From: Tropicibacter sp. R16_0
GTDB taxonomy: Bacteria; Pseudomonadota; Alphaproteobacteria; Rhodobacterales; Rhodobacteraceae
DNA length: 64,000 nucleotides
Direction of reading: 5' to 3'
NCBI RefSeq assembly: GCF_017743935.1
Contig: NZ_JAGHRE010000006.1
Location: forward strand, 248,001 to 312,000
Part shown: positions 17,542 through 26,049 of the stretch, in pieces
Numbering within the stretch: the first letter of the stretch is position 1
Layout: each line of letters begins with the position of its first letter
Translations under genes and position numbers: made by a program
The notes under the pieces: model-generated
Told to the model about the DNA's origin: nothing
Database searches by the model: none
What the model saw: the letters and a program-made list of their open reading frames with translations, nothing else

Positions 17542-19998
17542 ATGAAGAAAAACCTAATAATCATCGGCGCTGGCATGGCCTCGGGCCGCGCGCTCGAAGA
17601 GGTGATGGATCAGGATGGCGACAGTTGGAATGTGACGCTGTTCAACGCGGAACCGCGCGGCAACTACAATCGCTTGATGCTGTCTCCGGTCCTGTCCGGC
17701 GAAAAGTCATATGAAGAGATCATCACCCATTCGGCAGAATGGTACGAGACGCAGGGCGTCAATTGCCGGTTTGGCGAGAAGGTCGCGGAAATCGACAAGG
17801 CGGCAAAAACCGTAACATCGGAGACCGGTGATGTTTTGCCCTACGACAAGCTGGTGATTGCAACCGGGTCCAATCCGTTCGTTATCCCGTTACCAGGTCA
17901 TGACCTTGACGGTGTCATCGCCTATCGCGATCTCGAAGACACCGAGCGGATGATTGCGCTCGGCTCGAAACCCGATGCAAAGGCTGTGGTGATCGGCGGA
18001 GGTCTACTGGGACTGGAGGCCGCAGCCGGGCTCAAAGCGCGCGGCGTGGATGTCACCGTGGTCCATATCATGGGTCATTTGATGGAACGCCAGCTGGACG
18101 AGGCCGCCGGGTATCTGCTGCGCAAGGCTCTGACAGATCGTGGCATCAAGGTGATGTGTTCCGCCAACTCCAAGGAGATTGTTGGCGACGATGGTCACGT
18201 TCGGGCGCTGTTGCTGGATGACGGTACGGAATTGCCGTGTGACCTTTTGGTGATGGCCGTTGGTATTCGTCCGAATGTGGCCTTGGCCCAAAGTGCGGGG
18301 CTGGCGGTGGGCAAAGGCATCCATGTGGATGACCAGATGATCACTTCAGACGCTGATATTCTGTCGCTTGGCGAATGTGTCGAACATGACGGCGCGGTCT
18401 TTGGACTTGTGGCGCCGCTTTACGAACAGGCAAAGGTTTTGGCCAAGACGCTGATCGGGGAACCGGCGACGTTTGTCCAGAAAGAGGTTTCGACAAAGCT
18501 CAAGGTGACGGGCTGTGATCTGTTTTCGGCCGGGGATTTTTCCGATGGCGAGGGGCGCGAAGACATCGTTTTCCGTGATCCTGCGCGGGGCGTTTACAAG
18601 CGGCTGGTGATCGAGGGCAACAAGCTTGTCGGGGCCGTATTTTATGGGGACACCAGCGACAGCAACTGGTTCTTTGGGCTCATAAAGGATGGCGAAGACA
18701 TCTCGGAGATGCGCGAAACCTTGATGTTTGGGCCATCGTTCCAGGGGGGCGCGCCCCTGGACCCTATGGCAGCCGTTGCAGCCTTACCGGATGACGCAGA
18801 AATCTGCGGTTGCAACGGCGTATCAAAAAGCGACGTGGTCGCCGCCATTCAGGCGGGCGCCCATACATTGGATGCGGTCAAGGCCACGTCCAAGGCGGCG
18901 TCCTCGTGCGGGGGATGCAGCGGGCTGGTCGAACAGCTTCTGTCTGTCACGCTTGGTGACGATTTTGCCATGCCCGAAAAGGAAACGGTCTGCAAATGCA
19001 CCGATCTCAGCCACGACGAAGTGCGCAAACTGATCGTTGCGGGCAAAATGAAATCGATGCCTCAGGCGATGCAAGAGATGAACTGGTCGACGCCGGATGG
19101 CTGCCATGTGTGTCGCCCGGCGCTGAACTATTACCTTGTTTGCGCCTGGCCAGGTGAATACGCCGACGACGGCAAGAGCCGCTTCATCAACGAGCGTGTG
19201 CATGCCAACATCCAGAAAGACGGCACATATTCGGTTGTCCCGCGCATGCTGGGCGGCATCACCACGCCAAACGAGCTTCGTGCGATCGCGGATGCAGCGG
19301 ACAAGTTCAACGTGCCGACGGTCAAGATCACGGGCGGTCAGCGCATCGACCTGCTTGGGATCAAGAAAGAGGACCTTCCTGCGATCTGGTATGATCTTGG
19401 TCAGGCCGGCATGATGTCGGGCCAGGCCTATGCCAAAGGTCTGCGCACGGTCAAAACCTGTGTGGGCACAGATCATTGTCGCTTTGGCACTCAGGACAGC
19501 ACCGGACTTGGCATCAAGCTCGAAGAGCGGATGTGGGGTGCCTGGTCTCCACATAAATTCAAGCTGGCGGTGACCGGCTGTCCCCGAAACTGCGCCGAAG
19601 CAACCTGCAAGGATCTTGGGATCGTTTGTGTCGACAGCGGATATCAGATTCTAGTTGGCGGCGCGGCGGGCCTTGATCTGTTGGAAGCACAGCTTTTGGC
19701 CCAGGTTGCCACCGAAGACGAAGCCCTGGAATATTCCTGTGCGTTCTATCAACTCTACCGTGAGGGCGCGCAATATCTGCACCGCCCCTACAAGTGGATC
19801 AACAAGGTTGGCCTGGACTGGGTCAAGGACCAGATTGTCGAGAACCCCCTGAACCGCAAGGCACTTGCCGACAGGTTCCACTACTCCCAGCAGTTTTTTC
19901 AGGTCGATCCCTGGGCGGAACGCGCCATCAAGGGCAAAGACGCCCACGAGTTCACACCTTTGGCAGATCTGACCGATCTGCCGGTGGCTGCGGAATAA
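17542..19998 (+). CDS. nirB: Assimilatory nitrite reductase NAD(P)H, large subunit
   Basis: 818 residues from ATG 17542 (MKKNLIIIGAGMASG); a GTG at 17533 overlaps the previous stop. Domains in order: an FAD-binding Rossmann fold with GAGMASG, a NAD(P)H-binding GGGLLGLEAAAGL, two BFD-type [2Fe-2S] regions (CGC...CGGC and CKC...CHVC), and the sirohaem/[4Fe-4S] module with TCVGTDHCRFGTQDS and TGCPRNCAEATCKD supplying the cluster cysteines. The enzyme reduces nitrite to ammonium in the cytoplasm with electrons from NAD(P)H. Its sirohaem depends on the cobA product at the end of this operon. Confidence 0.96.
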   Translation: MKKNLIIIGAGMASGRALEEVMDQDGDSWNVTLFNAEPRGNYNRLMLSPVLSGEKSYEEIITHSAEWYETQGVNCRFGEKVAEIDKAAKTVTSETGDVLPYDKLVIATGSNPFVIPLPGHDLDGVIAYRDLEDTERMIALGSKPDAKAVVIGGGLLGLEAAAGLKARGVDVTVVHIMGHLMERQLDEAAGYLLRKALTDRGIKVMCSANSKEIVGDDGHVRALLLDDGTELPCDLLVMAVGIRPNVALAQSAGLAVGKGIHVDDQMITSDADILSLGECVEHDGAVFGLVAPLYEQAKVLAKTLIGEPATFVQKEVSTKLKVTGCDLFSAGDFSDGEGREDIVFRDPARGVYKRLVIEGNKLVGAVFYGDTSDSNWFFGLIKDGEDISEMRETLMFGPSFQGGAPLDPMAAVAALPDDAEICGCNGVSKSDVVAAIQAGAHTLDAVKATSKAASSCGGCSGLVEQLLSVTLGDDFAMPEKETVCKCTDLSHDEVRKLIVAGKMKSMPQAMQEMNWSTPDGCHVCRPALNYYLVCAWPGEYADDGKSRFINERVHANIQKDGTYSVVPRMLGGITTPNELRAIADAADKFNVPTVKITGGQRIDLLGIKKEDLPAIWYDLGQAGMMSGQAYAKGLRTVKTCVGTDHCRFGTQDSTGLGIKLEERMWGAWSPHKFKLAVTGCPRNCAEATCKDLGIVCVDSGYQILVGGAAGLDLLEAQLLAQVATEDEALEYSCAFYQLYREGAQYLHRPYKWINKVGLDWVKDQIVENPLNRKALADRFHYSQQFFQVDPWAERAIKGKDAHEFTPLADLTDLPVAAE

Positions 19999-20020
19999 TC
20001 CTATGCAAAGTGAAACAGCC

Positions 20021-20359
20021 ATGAGCCAGTTCATAGATATCGGTGCCCTCGAAGACATCCCGCAGCGGGGCGCCCGCGTTGTCCGTACCCCAGAGGGAGA
20101 GATCGCCGTGTTTCGGACCGCCGACGACCAGGTCTTTGCCATTGATGAGTGGCTGCCGGGGAAAGCCGGCCCGCTGTCTAACGGCATTCAGCACGGAACT
20201 TGTGTGACCGATCCGATGCGAAATTGGGTGTTCGACCTAAGGTCCGGTGCGGCCCAAGGGGCAGATGAAGGTCATTTGCGGGTTTGGGACCTGTGCCTGC
20301 AGGATGGACGCATTCTTTTGACCCGCGAGGTTCTGGGTGCTGCAAGGGTCACGGCATGA
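20021..20359 (+). CDS. nirD: Nitrite reductase small subunit
   Basis: 112 residues from ATG 20021 (MSQFIDIGALEDIP), which lines up with the start of E. coli NirD (MSQWKDI). An upstream ATG at 20003 would add six residues. It has a Rieske-like fold, but the C-x-H...C-x2-H cluster ligands are absent, as is normal for NirD. It partners NirB. Its stop overlaps the nasA start (ATGA), which suggests translational coupling. Confidence 0.9.
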   Translation: MSQFIDIGALEDIPQRGARVVRTPEGEIAVFRTADDQVFAIDEWLPGKAGPLSNGIQHGTCVTDPMRNWVFDLRSGAAQGADEGHLRVWDLCLQDGRILLTREVLGAARVTA

Positions 20360-22956
20360 CCCGGATCTGCACCACTTGCCCCTATTGCGGGGTCGGATGT
20401 GGCGTCTTGGCCAGCCCGGACGGTGAGATCCTGGGCGACCCGAACCACCCGTCCAACTTTGGCAAGCTCTGCTCCAAGGGCTCGGCGCTTGGGGAAACCA
20501 TCGGGCTGGATGGTCGCCTGTTGCGCCCTCGCATTCAGGGCATTGATGCCACCTGGAACCAGGCCCTTGATCTGGTGGCCGACAAGTTCCGTGCTGCGAT
20601 CGAAGAACACGGTCCCGAAAGCGTTGCCTTCTATGCCTCGGGCCAGTTGCTGACCGAGGACTATTACGTCGCCAACAAGCTGATGAAAGGCTACATTGGC
20701 GCTGCTAACATCGACACCAATTCACGGCTGTGCATGGCCTCGTCTGTTGCGGGGCACAAGCGTGCATTTGGTACTGATACCGTCCCCGGCATCTATGAGG
20801 ATTGGGAACAGGCTGACCTTGTTGTGTTGGTCGGGACCAACCTGGCCTGGTGTCACCCGGTTCTGTACCAGCGGCTGCTGGCGGAAAAAGCGCGGCGTCC
20901 GCAAATGCGGGTCGTGGTCATCGACCCGCGCCGTACCGCCACCTGCGACATCGCGGATTTGCACATTCCTGTGCAAAGCGACGGTGACGTGGCGCTGTTC
21001 AATCGACTGCTGGCGCATCTGGTGGATGTCGGCTGTGTCGACACAGAATACGTCGCAGCCCATGTGGACGGATTTGCGGCGACATTGAGTGCCGCGCGCA
21101 GATCATCCCTGGACGCGACCGGAGTTGATCCAGACCAGATCGCCGAGTTCTTTCGGCTGTTTGCACGAACAGAGAACGTCGTTACCGTCTATTCTCAGGG
21201 TGTAAATCAGTCGGCGTGTGGCACGGACAAAGTCAACGCCATCCTCAATTGTCACCTGATCACCGGTCGAATTGGACGCCCGGGCATGGGCCCCTTTTCT
21301 GTCACCGGCCAACCCAACGCCATGGGCGGCCGCGAGGTGGGCGGGCTGGCCAATATGCTCGCCTGCCATCTTGATATCGAAAACCCTGACCATCGGGTCG
21401 CCGTGCAGGACAGTTGGCAAAGCCCGACAATCTGCTCTGAACCAGGTTTGAAGGCCATCGACCTGTTCCAGGCTTGCAGTGAAGGCAAGATCAAGGCGCT
21501 CTGGGTCATGTCTACCAATCCCGCAGTCTCGGTTCCGGATGCAAATCGTGTGGCGGATGCAATTGCCAACGTGCCGTTTGTCGTGGTGAGTGACATCCTT
21601 GAACGCACCGATACGGGCGATCTGGCACATGTGCTTTTGCCGGCGGCGGGATGGGGTGAGAAATCCGGTACCGTAACAAACTCTGAACGCATGATCTCGC
21701 GTCAGCGGCCGTTTCTTTCGGCGCCCGGCGAGGCGCGCCCGGATTGGGATATCATTTCTGATGTGGCAAGTCGTATGGGCTTCACCGGATTTGACTACCA
21801 GAACGAAGCTCAGATTTTTCGCGAGCACGCTGCCCTTTCCGGGCTAGCCAAACGGTTTGGACGTGACTTTGACATAAGCGGTTTGGCCGCTCTCAGCGAT
21901 CTGGACTATGACAATTTGCAGCCTGTGCGCTGGCCTGTACCGCACCCAGGTGCCAAAGGCGGCCGCTTTTTCGGCGACGGCGGTTTCTATCATGACAACG
22001 GCAAAGCCAGGATGGTTCCGGTCGAGCAGCCAGCCCCTGTGGTCCGGTCAGAGCTGACACTCAACACCGGCCGCATTCGCGATCAATGGCACACCATGAC
22101 CCGCACGGGTCGTAGCTCTCGGCTGTCAGCGCATCTTGCCGAACCCTTTGTGGAAATTCACCCCGAAGACTCGATGGCGCATGGGTTGCGCGACGCCGAC
22201 CTTGCCGAGGTTGCGACGGAACAAGGCAAAGCCCTGTTGCGGGTTCTGATCTCATCCAATGCTCGCAAGGGATCGATCTTTGTCCCAATGCATTGGACCG
22301 CACAAACCTGCCACGCGGGGCGGGTCAATCCGCTGGTTGCGCCCACAACAGATCCGGTGTCGGGCCAACCCGCCAGCAAGGATGGTGCCGTGAGTGTAAA
22401 GCGGGCGGACATGGCCTGGTTCGGCTTTGCCGTCTCACTCAAGCCTCTGTCGCCGGCCACGGCCTACGCGGCGATCGCCCCAAGCCCCCAAGGTTGGCGC
22501 GCCGAACTGGCGGATCCGACCCCACCTGAGGATTGGCAGGCCATGGCGCGCATCATCACCGGGTGCTCTCAAGGTGACGCGGCATTGCTGGAGGATCACG
22601 CCACCGGTTTGATCCGCGTGGCGCTGCATCAAGCGGGTCGCATTGAGGCGCTGTTTTTTGCAGCCAAACAGCCGGTTGCAGTTGCTCGAACCCATGTGTC
22701 CGGGCTTTTGGGCAAGGACATCTCGGCCCTGGCGGCTCTGGCTGGTCGTGCCGGGGCGGATCAACCTGATCCCGGCGCAACGGTCTGTGCTTGCTTCGAT
22801 GTCGGGATCAACACGTTGCGCGCGGAAATCGCCAATGGGGCGCAGACTGTCCCAGAGCTTTGTCAGCGCACCGGTGCCGGCACCAATTGCGGCTCTTGCA
22901 AGCCGGAATTGGCTTCTCTGATCGCCGCGATCGCCAAGCCGGTGGCCGCGGAATGA
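20356..22956 (+). CDS. nasA: Assimilatory nitrate reductase, molybdopterin catalytic subunit
   Basis: 866 residues from the ATG that overlaps the nirD stop; the frame is open further upstream but that part is nirD sequence. An N-terminal [4Fe-4S] site (C8, C11, C15, C39; CPYCGVGC..LCSKG) is followed by the bis-MGD domain with the probable molybdenum-ligand cysteine in NSRLCMASS, and by the C-terminal molydopterin-dinucleotide-binding fold. A final BFD-type [2Fe-2S] domain (VCACFD...NCGSCKPEL) occupies the last 55 or so residues. It reduces nitrate to nitrite in the cytoplasm. No separate NasB reductase is seen, so the electron donor may be ferredoxin or encoded elsewhere. Confidence 0.95.
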   Translation: MTRICTTCPYCGVGCGVLASPDGEILGDPNHPSNFGKLCSKGSALGETIGLDGRLLRPRIQGIDATWNQALDLVADKFRAAIEEHGPESVAFYASGQLLTEDYYVANKLMKGYIGAANIDTNSRLCMASSVAGHKRAFGTDTVPGIYEDWEQADLVVLVGTNLAWCHPVLYQRLLAEKARRPQMRVVVIDPRRTATCDIADLHIPVQSDGDVALFNRLLAHLVDVGCVDTEYVAAHVDGFAATLSAARRSSLDATGVDPDQIAEFFRLFARTENVVTVYSQGVNQSACGTDKVNAILNCHLITGRIGRPGMGPFSVTGQPNAMGGREVGGLANMLACHLDIENPDHRVAVQDSWQSPTICSEPGLKAIDLFQACSEGKIKALWVMSTNPAVSVPDANRVADAIANVPFVVVSDILERTDTGDLAHVLLPAAGWGEKSGTVTNSERMISRQRPFLSAPGEARPDWDIISDVASRMGFTGFDYQNEAQIFREHAALSGLAKRFGRDFDISGLAALSDLDYDNLQPVRWPVPHPGAKGGRFFGDGGFYHDNGKARMVPVEQPAPVVRSELTLNTGRIRDQWHTMTRTGRSSRLSAHLAEPFVEIHPEDSMAHGLRDADLAEVATEQGKALLRVLISSNARKGSIFVPMHWTAQTCHAGRVNPLVAPTTDPVSGQPASKDGAVSVKRADMAWFGFAVSLKPLSPATAYAAIAPSPQGWRAELADPTPPEDWQAMARIITGCSQGDAALLEDHATGLIRVALHQAGRIEALFFAAKQPVAVARTHVSGLLGKDISALAALAGRAGADQPDPGATVCACFDVGINTLRAEIANGAQTVPELCQRTGAGTNCGSCKPELASLIAAIAKPVAAE

Positions 22957-23930
22957 GCCTGGCCACGCATATCCGAACTCTCGGGCGCGGACCGGGTCGA
23001 TCCCGGTCGTTGAGCCGAGAAGAAGCGCGCGATGCGATGGAGATCATCCTGAGCAAAAAAGCCGCCCCTGAGGCCGTTGGAGCGCTGTTGATGTTGATGC
23101 GCTACCGGGGCGAAACAGCGCCTGAAATCGCAGGCTTCACCGACGCGTTGCGTGTCGGCGTGCAGGATTGGACCGGGCTGCCGGTGGCACTGGATTGGCC
23201 CTCATACGCAGCGGGTCGGACACGTGGTGCCCCGCTGTTCCTGTTGGCAGCAAAGCTGGTGGCTTTGGCGGGATATCCGGTTTTGTTGCATGGCTGGAAT
23301 TCGCATCAGCAGGCGGTGGCGTCGGTTCGGGCAGGGCTGGCCGATCTTGGTATCGCCCGGGCGCATACTCCGGCCGAGGCCAAGGCTTTGCTACAACGTG
23401 ATGCAATCGCCTATGTTGCGGCCGAAACCCTGCACGTGCCTGCGCTTGACCTGCTACGGTTGCGTGATGATCTGGGTCTGCGCTCGTGCCTCAACACCGT
23501 GCTGCGCATGCTCAACCCAGCTGACGCCCCTGCCATGGTTCAGGGTGTCTTTCATCCCTCTTATCGTGATCTGCAAAGCGACGCGGCAGATATCCTTGGC
23601 CAGCCGTCATTGTCGGTCATCAAGGGCGGCGGGGGCGAGTTCGAGCGCCATCCTGGCAAGGCCCTGACCCTTATGGGACTGCGAAAAGGCACGCGATTTG
23701 AAACCGTCGTTCCAGAGCTGATCGACGCGTCGCGACGCTTGCACGAACCAACCCTGCACCCGGTTTGTCTGGCGGCGCTCTGGCACGGCGAACAGGACGA
23801 TCCGTTTGCCTCTGCCTGCGTGATAGGAACCGCCACCTTGGCGCTTATGACGTGTGGCCTGGACGCGGATAAGGCCCGCGAGGCCGCACATGATCTTTGG
23901 GCTTGTCGCAGTGTCAGGTCGGCGGCGTAA
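22953..23930 (+). CDS. TrpD2/YbiB-like glycosyl-transferase-family protein in the nas operon
   Basis: 325 residues, overlapping the nasA stop by four bases. The fold matches anthranilate phosphoribosyltransferase relatives: an N-terminal helical domain (LSREEARDAMEIILSKKAAPEAVGALLMLMRYRGET) and a core with a glycine-rich GGGGEFERHPGK segment. The TrpD substrate motif KHGNR is replaced by LHGWNSHQ, so tryptophan synthesis is unlikely. E. coli YbiB/TrpD2 relatives bind nucleic acid and lack the TrpD activity. Co-transcription with nasA suggests a role in nitrate-assimilation control or cofactor supply, but no function can be assigned. Confidence 0.75.
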   Translation: MSLATHIRTLGRGPGRSRSLSREEARDAMEIILSKKAAPEAVGALLMLMRYRGETAPEIAGFTDALRVGVQDWTGLPVALDWPSYAAGRTRGAPLFLLAAKLVALAGYPVLLHGWNSHQQAVASVRAGLADLGIARAHTPAEAKALLQRDAIAYVAAETLHVPALDLLRLRDDLGLRSCLNTVLRMLNPADAPAMVQGVFHPSYRDLQSDAADILGQPSLSVIKGGGGEFERHPGKALTLMGLRKGTRFETVVPELIDASRRLHEPTLHPVCLAALWHGEQDDPFASACVIGTATLALMTCGLDADKAREAAHDLWACRSVRSAA

Positions 23931-23945
23931 CAAGGAAATTCGCTG

Positions 23946-24770
23946 ATGAAACTCTTTCCGATGCCGTCAAACGCGACCTCTCGCCGGGTGCCTGACAGTG
24001 GCGCAGCTCGACCTGCTCGGGTGGCTTTGGTCGGAGCTGGTCCCGGCACCCGTGATCTGATCACTTTGCGGGGCGCGCAGCGGCTACAAGACGCTGACGT
24101 GATTTTCTATGATCGCCTGATTGACCCTGACCTGCTGGACTTGGCTCGGCGCGATGCCAAACGGGTCTATGTGGGCAAAGCACCGGGCTGCCACAGCTGG
24201 TCGCAAGAGAAGATAAACGCCTTTCTTGTTGCCGCCGCCAAACGCGGCGAACGGGTGGTGCGTCTGAAGTGCGGCGACCCCGGTGTGTTTGCACGTGGCG
24301 CTGAAGAGGCCGAGGCATTGCAGGCTGAGGGAATTGAAGTGGAAATCGTTCCCGGCGTAACAGCCGCCAGTGCAGCGGCGGCTGCAACCGGAACTTTTCT
24401 GACCAAGCGAGGTCGCAATGATACATTGGTCCTGACCACCGCGCATAAGGCGGATCATTCCACGCCGCCAGACTGGGTGCAGCTGATGGCAAGTGGTGCT
24501 CGGGTCGCCGTTTACATGGGCGTTTCGAAAGCCCGCGACATCGTTGATCTTCTTGAAAGCGCAGGTCTTGCCCACAGAACAGTTGTGGACATCGTGTCCC
24601 ATGCCGAAACACGGCGTCAAAAGACTGCTCAGTGTTGTGCGCTCGAACTGGTCGACGTTATTGCGGATAGGAAGATATCCAATCCAGCCATTCTGTTTTT
24701 CTCGCTTGGCGAAAATTCGGAGTGCACCTTCTTGTCTGAGCAACCCCCTGCCCTTGTCACGATGGCGTAA
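23946..24770 (+). CDS. cobA: Uroporphyrinogen-III C-methyltransferase (sirohaem synthesis)
   Basis: 274 residues. The SAM-dependent tetrapyrrole methylase fold is shown by VALVGAGPGTRDLITLRG, the ..VIFYDRLI.. segment, RLKCGDPGVFARGAEEA and VPGVTAASAAAAATG. It makes precorrin-2, the precursor of the sirohaem used by NirB, which explains its place at the end of the operon. It lacks the CysG-type oxidase/ferrochelatase part, so sirohaem completion must come from another gene. The final 25 residues are unremarkable. Confidence 0.92.
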   Translation: MKLFPMPSNATSRRVPDSGAARPARVALVGAGPGTRDLITLRGAQRLQDADVIFYDRLIDPDLLDLARRDAKRVYVGKAPGCHSWSQEKINAFLVAAAKRGERVVRLKCGDPGVFARGAEEAEALQAEGIEVEIVPGVTAASAAAAATGTFLTKRGRNDTLVLTTAHKADHSTPPDWVQLMASGARVAVYMGVSKARDIVDLLESAGLAHRTVVDIVSHAETRRQKTAQCCALELVDVIADRKISNPAILFFSLGENSECTFLSEQPPALVTMA

Positions 24771-25105
24771 GCAGCTGTTTCGGCTTCTTTGCTGTTCGTA
24801 AGCCACATCCGAGCGCCACACAGGGCGATGACCTTTGGTTCGAAACGCCGTCCTCGAGCAACTACTGCACACCCTGTTCAAACTGGTGGTTTACAAGAGC
24901 TGCGCGCGCCGCTTGCGCCATCATCGCGCCCATAGATTAGTCCATGACGCCCTCGTGCCCGGTAGTAAATGTGGCCGACCCCCAAGTTATGAAACCTGCC
25001 AAGGGGGTCGGCCTCTCACTCCAGAGGTGAGTGGTGGTGGGAACGAGGGGTCTTCTGGAGGTCCCCAGTGGGCCCACCCAGGATAGTCCTCTCTCTGGAG
25101 CGAAT
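24771..25105. other. Convergent spacer with dense inverted repeats
   Basis: This lies between the 3' ends of cobA (plus) and the OmpV-like gene (minus). No gene is seen. GGCCGACCCCC (24973-24983) and GGGGGTCGGCC (25003-25013) form a perfect 11-bp inverted repeat around 19 bases. Smaller hairpins follow at once (CCTCT/AGAGG at 25012-25027; GGGG..CCCC and TGGG..CCCA pairs to about 25080). No T-run follows on either strand. It may act as a two-way transcription barrier or be a repeated intergenic element. Confidence 0.6.
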
Positions 25106-25969
25106 TCAGAAATTGAAACCTACAAAAAGCGACGCCGAAAAACTGTCTTGGGATTTCACGATCGGGCTGTCGGCCGCATCGCCCAGCAGATGCGAATAGG
25201 TTACCGCCCCGGTCAAACCCCAATTCTCGCCCAAGGGTTTGGCAAAGCCGATTTCGGCATTGACCGATTTTGCACCGGACCCTGCCGAATATTGCCCCAG
25301 GCCCGACGCTGCGGATTGCGTCGGTGTGACGCCAAAGAATGCCTGATTGTAGTTTTCGTCAGCCCAATCAACCGAGATACCGCCGGTCAGAATGAGGCTG
25401 CGATCATTGAATGCGTCTCTCGGGTTCTGACCGGTCGGCACCACAAGTCCACGCACGACGCCAAAGGGCACCTCACTTTGCAGACCAAGGGAAACCAGCG
25501 TGCCCTTGGAGCCTGCGCCGAATTTGGTGACATCGGCCGTTGCGATGAGGCCGCCCAGATCATACTGGGCACCAAGGTTGAAGGCGGCGCCATCCTTGAT
25601 GTCGCCGAGGCCGTCCAGATAGACGCTGTCCTTTTGTTTGCGCCCGCCGCCGTACCCGATCGACGCGGAAACGCGCAGACGTTCCTGGTTGACGATAAAG
25701 GCGCCGATCCCCTGGGGCGAAATCAGGAACCGGTCCCGCCAAACCGCCTGAAAACCTGGCAGAGCTTCGGTCTTGTACTTGTCCGATCCCTCGTATTCCG
25801 GCTCATAAGAGACACCAGCGCCAACGAAAAAGTCCCAATCGCCGCCGTCGTCTTCGCCGTCCGGTCCGTCAAAGGGCTGCGCCACGGCGGCAACTGATAC
25901 AAAAACGGTCGCAACCGCCGCCGCCAAAGCCAGACGGGCGAGTGATGATAAGGTCATGTTTTTCCTCAA
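25106..25969 (-). CDS. MipA/OmpV-family outer-membrane protein
   Basis: 287 residues with a signal peptide of about 30 residues ending near VAAVAQ. The mature part is rich in alternating beta strands and ends in a terminal phenylalanine (SASLFVGFNF), as outer-membrane barrels do. The opening DWDFFVGAGVSYEPEYEGSD is typical of MipA/OmpV proteins. These are small barrels associated with murein-hydrolase scaffolding or osmotic response in other bacteria; the role here is unknown. A second ATG lies four codons downstream. It lies downstream of the RND pump genes on the same strand, separated by about 80 bases. Confidence 0.85.
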   Translation of the reverse strand: MRKNMTLSSLARLALAAAVATVFVSVAAVAQPFDGPDGEDDGGDWDFFVGAGVSYEPEYEGSDKYKTEALPGFQAVWRDRFLISPQGIGAFIVNQERLRVSASIGYGGGRKQKDSVYLDGLGDIKDGAAFNLGAQYDLGGLIATADVTKFGAGSKGTLVSLGLQSEVPFGVVRGLVVPTGQNPRDAFNDRSLILTGGISVDWADENYNQAFFGVTPTQSAASGLGQYSAGSGAKSVNAEIGFAKPLGENWGLTGAVTYSHLLGDAADSPIVKSQDSFSASLFVGFNF

Positions 25970-26049
25970 CAGTCAGAGTGGTTGAGGGACAACATGCGGC
26001 GCAGGTGTCTGCAAAGTTTGTCGTTCAGAGGCAAATTTGTAATAGTTTG

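Noticed and set aside
24835-25223. Small frames across the cobA/ompV-like spacer, possible transposase remnant
   Set aside because: The frames coincide with inverted repeats and carry no transposase motif I can recognise.
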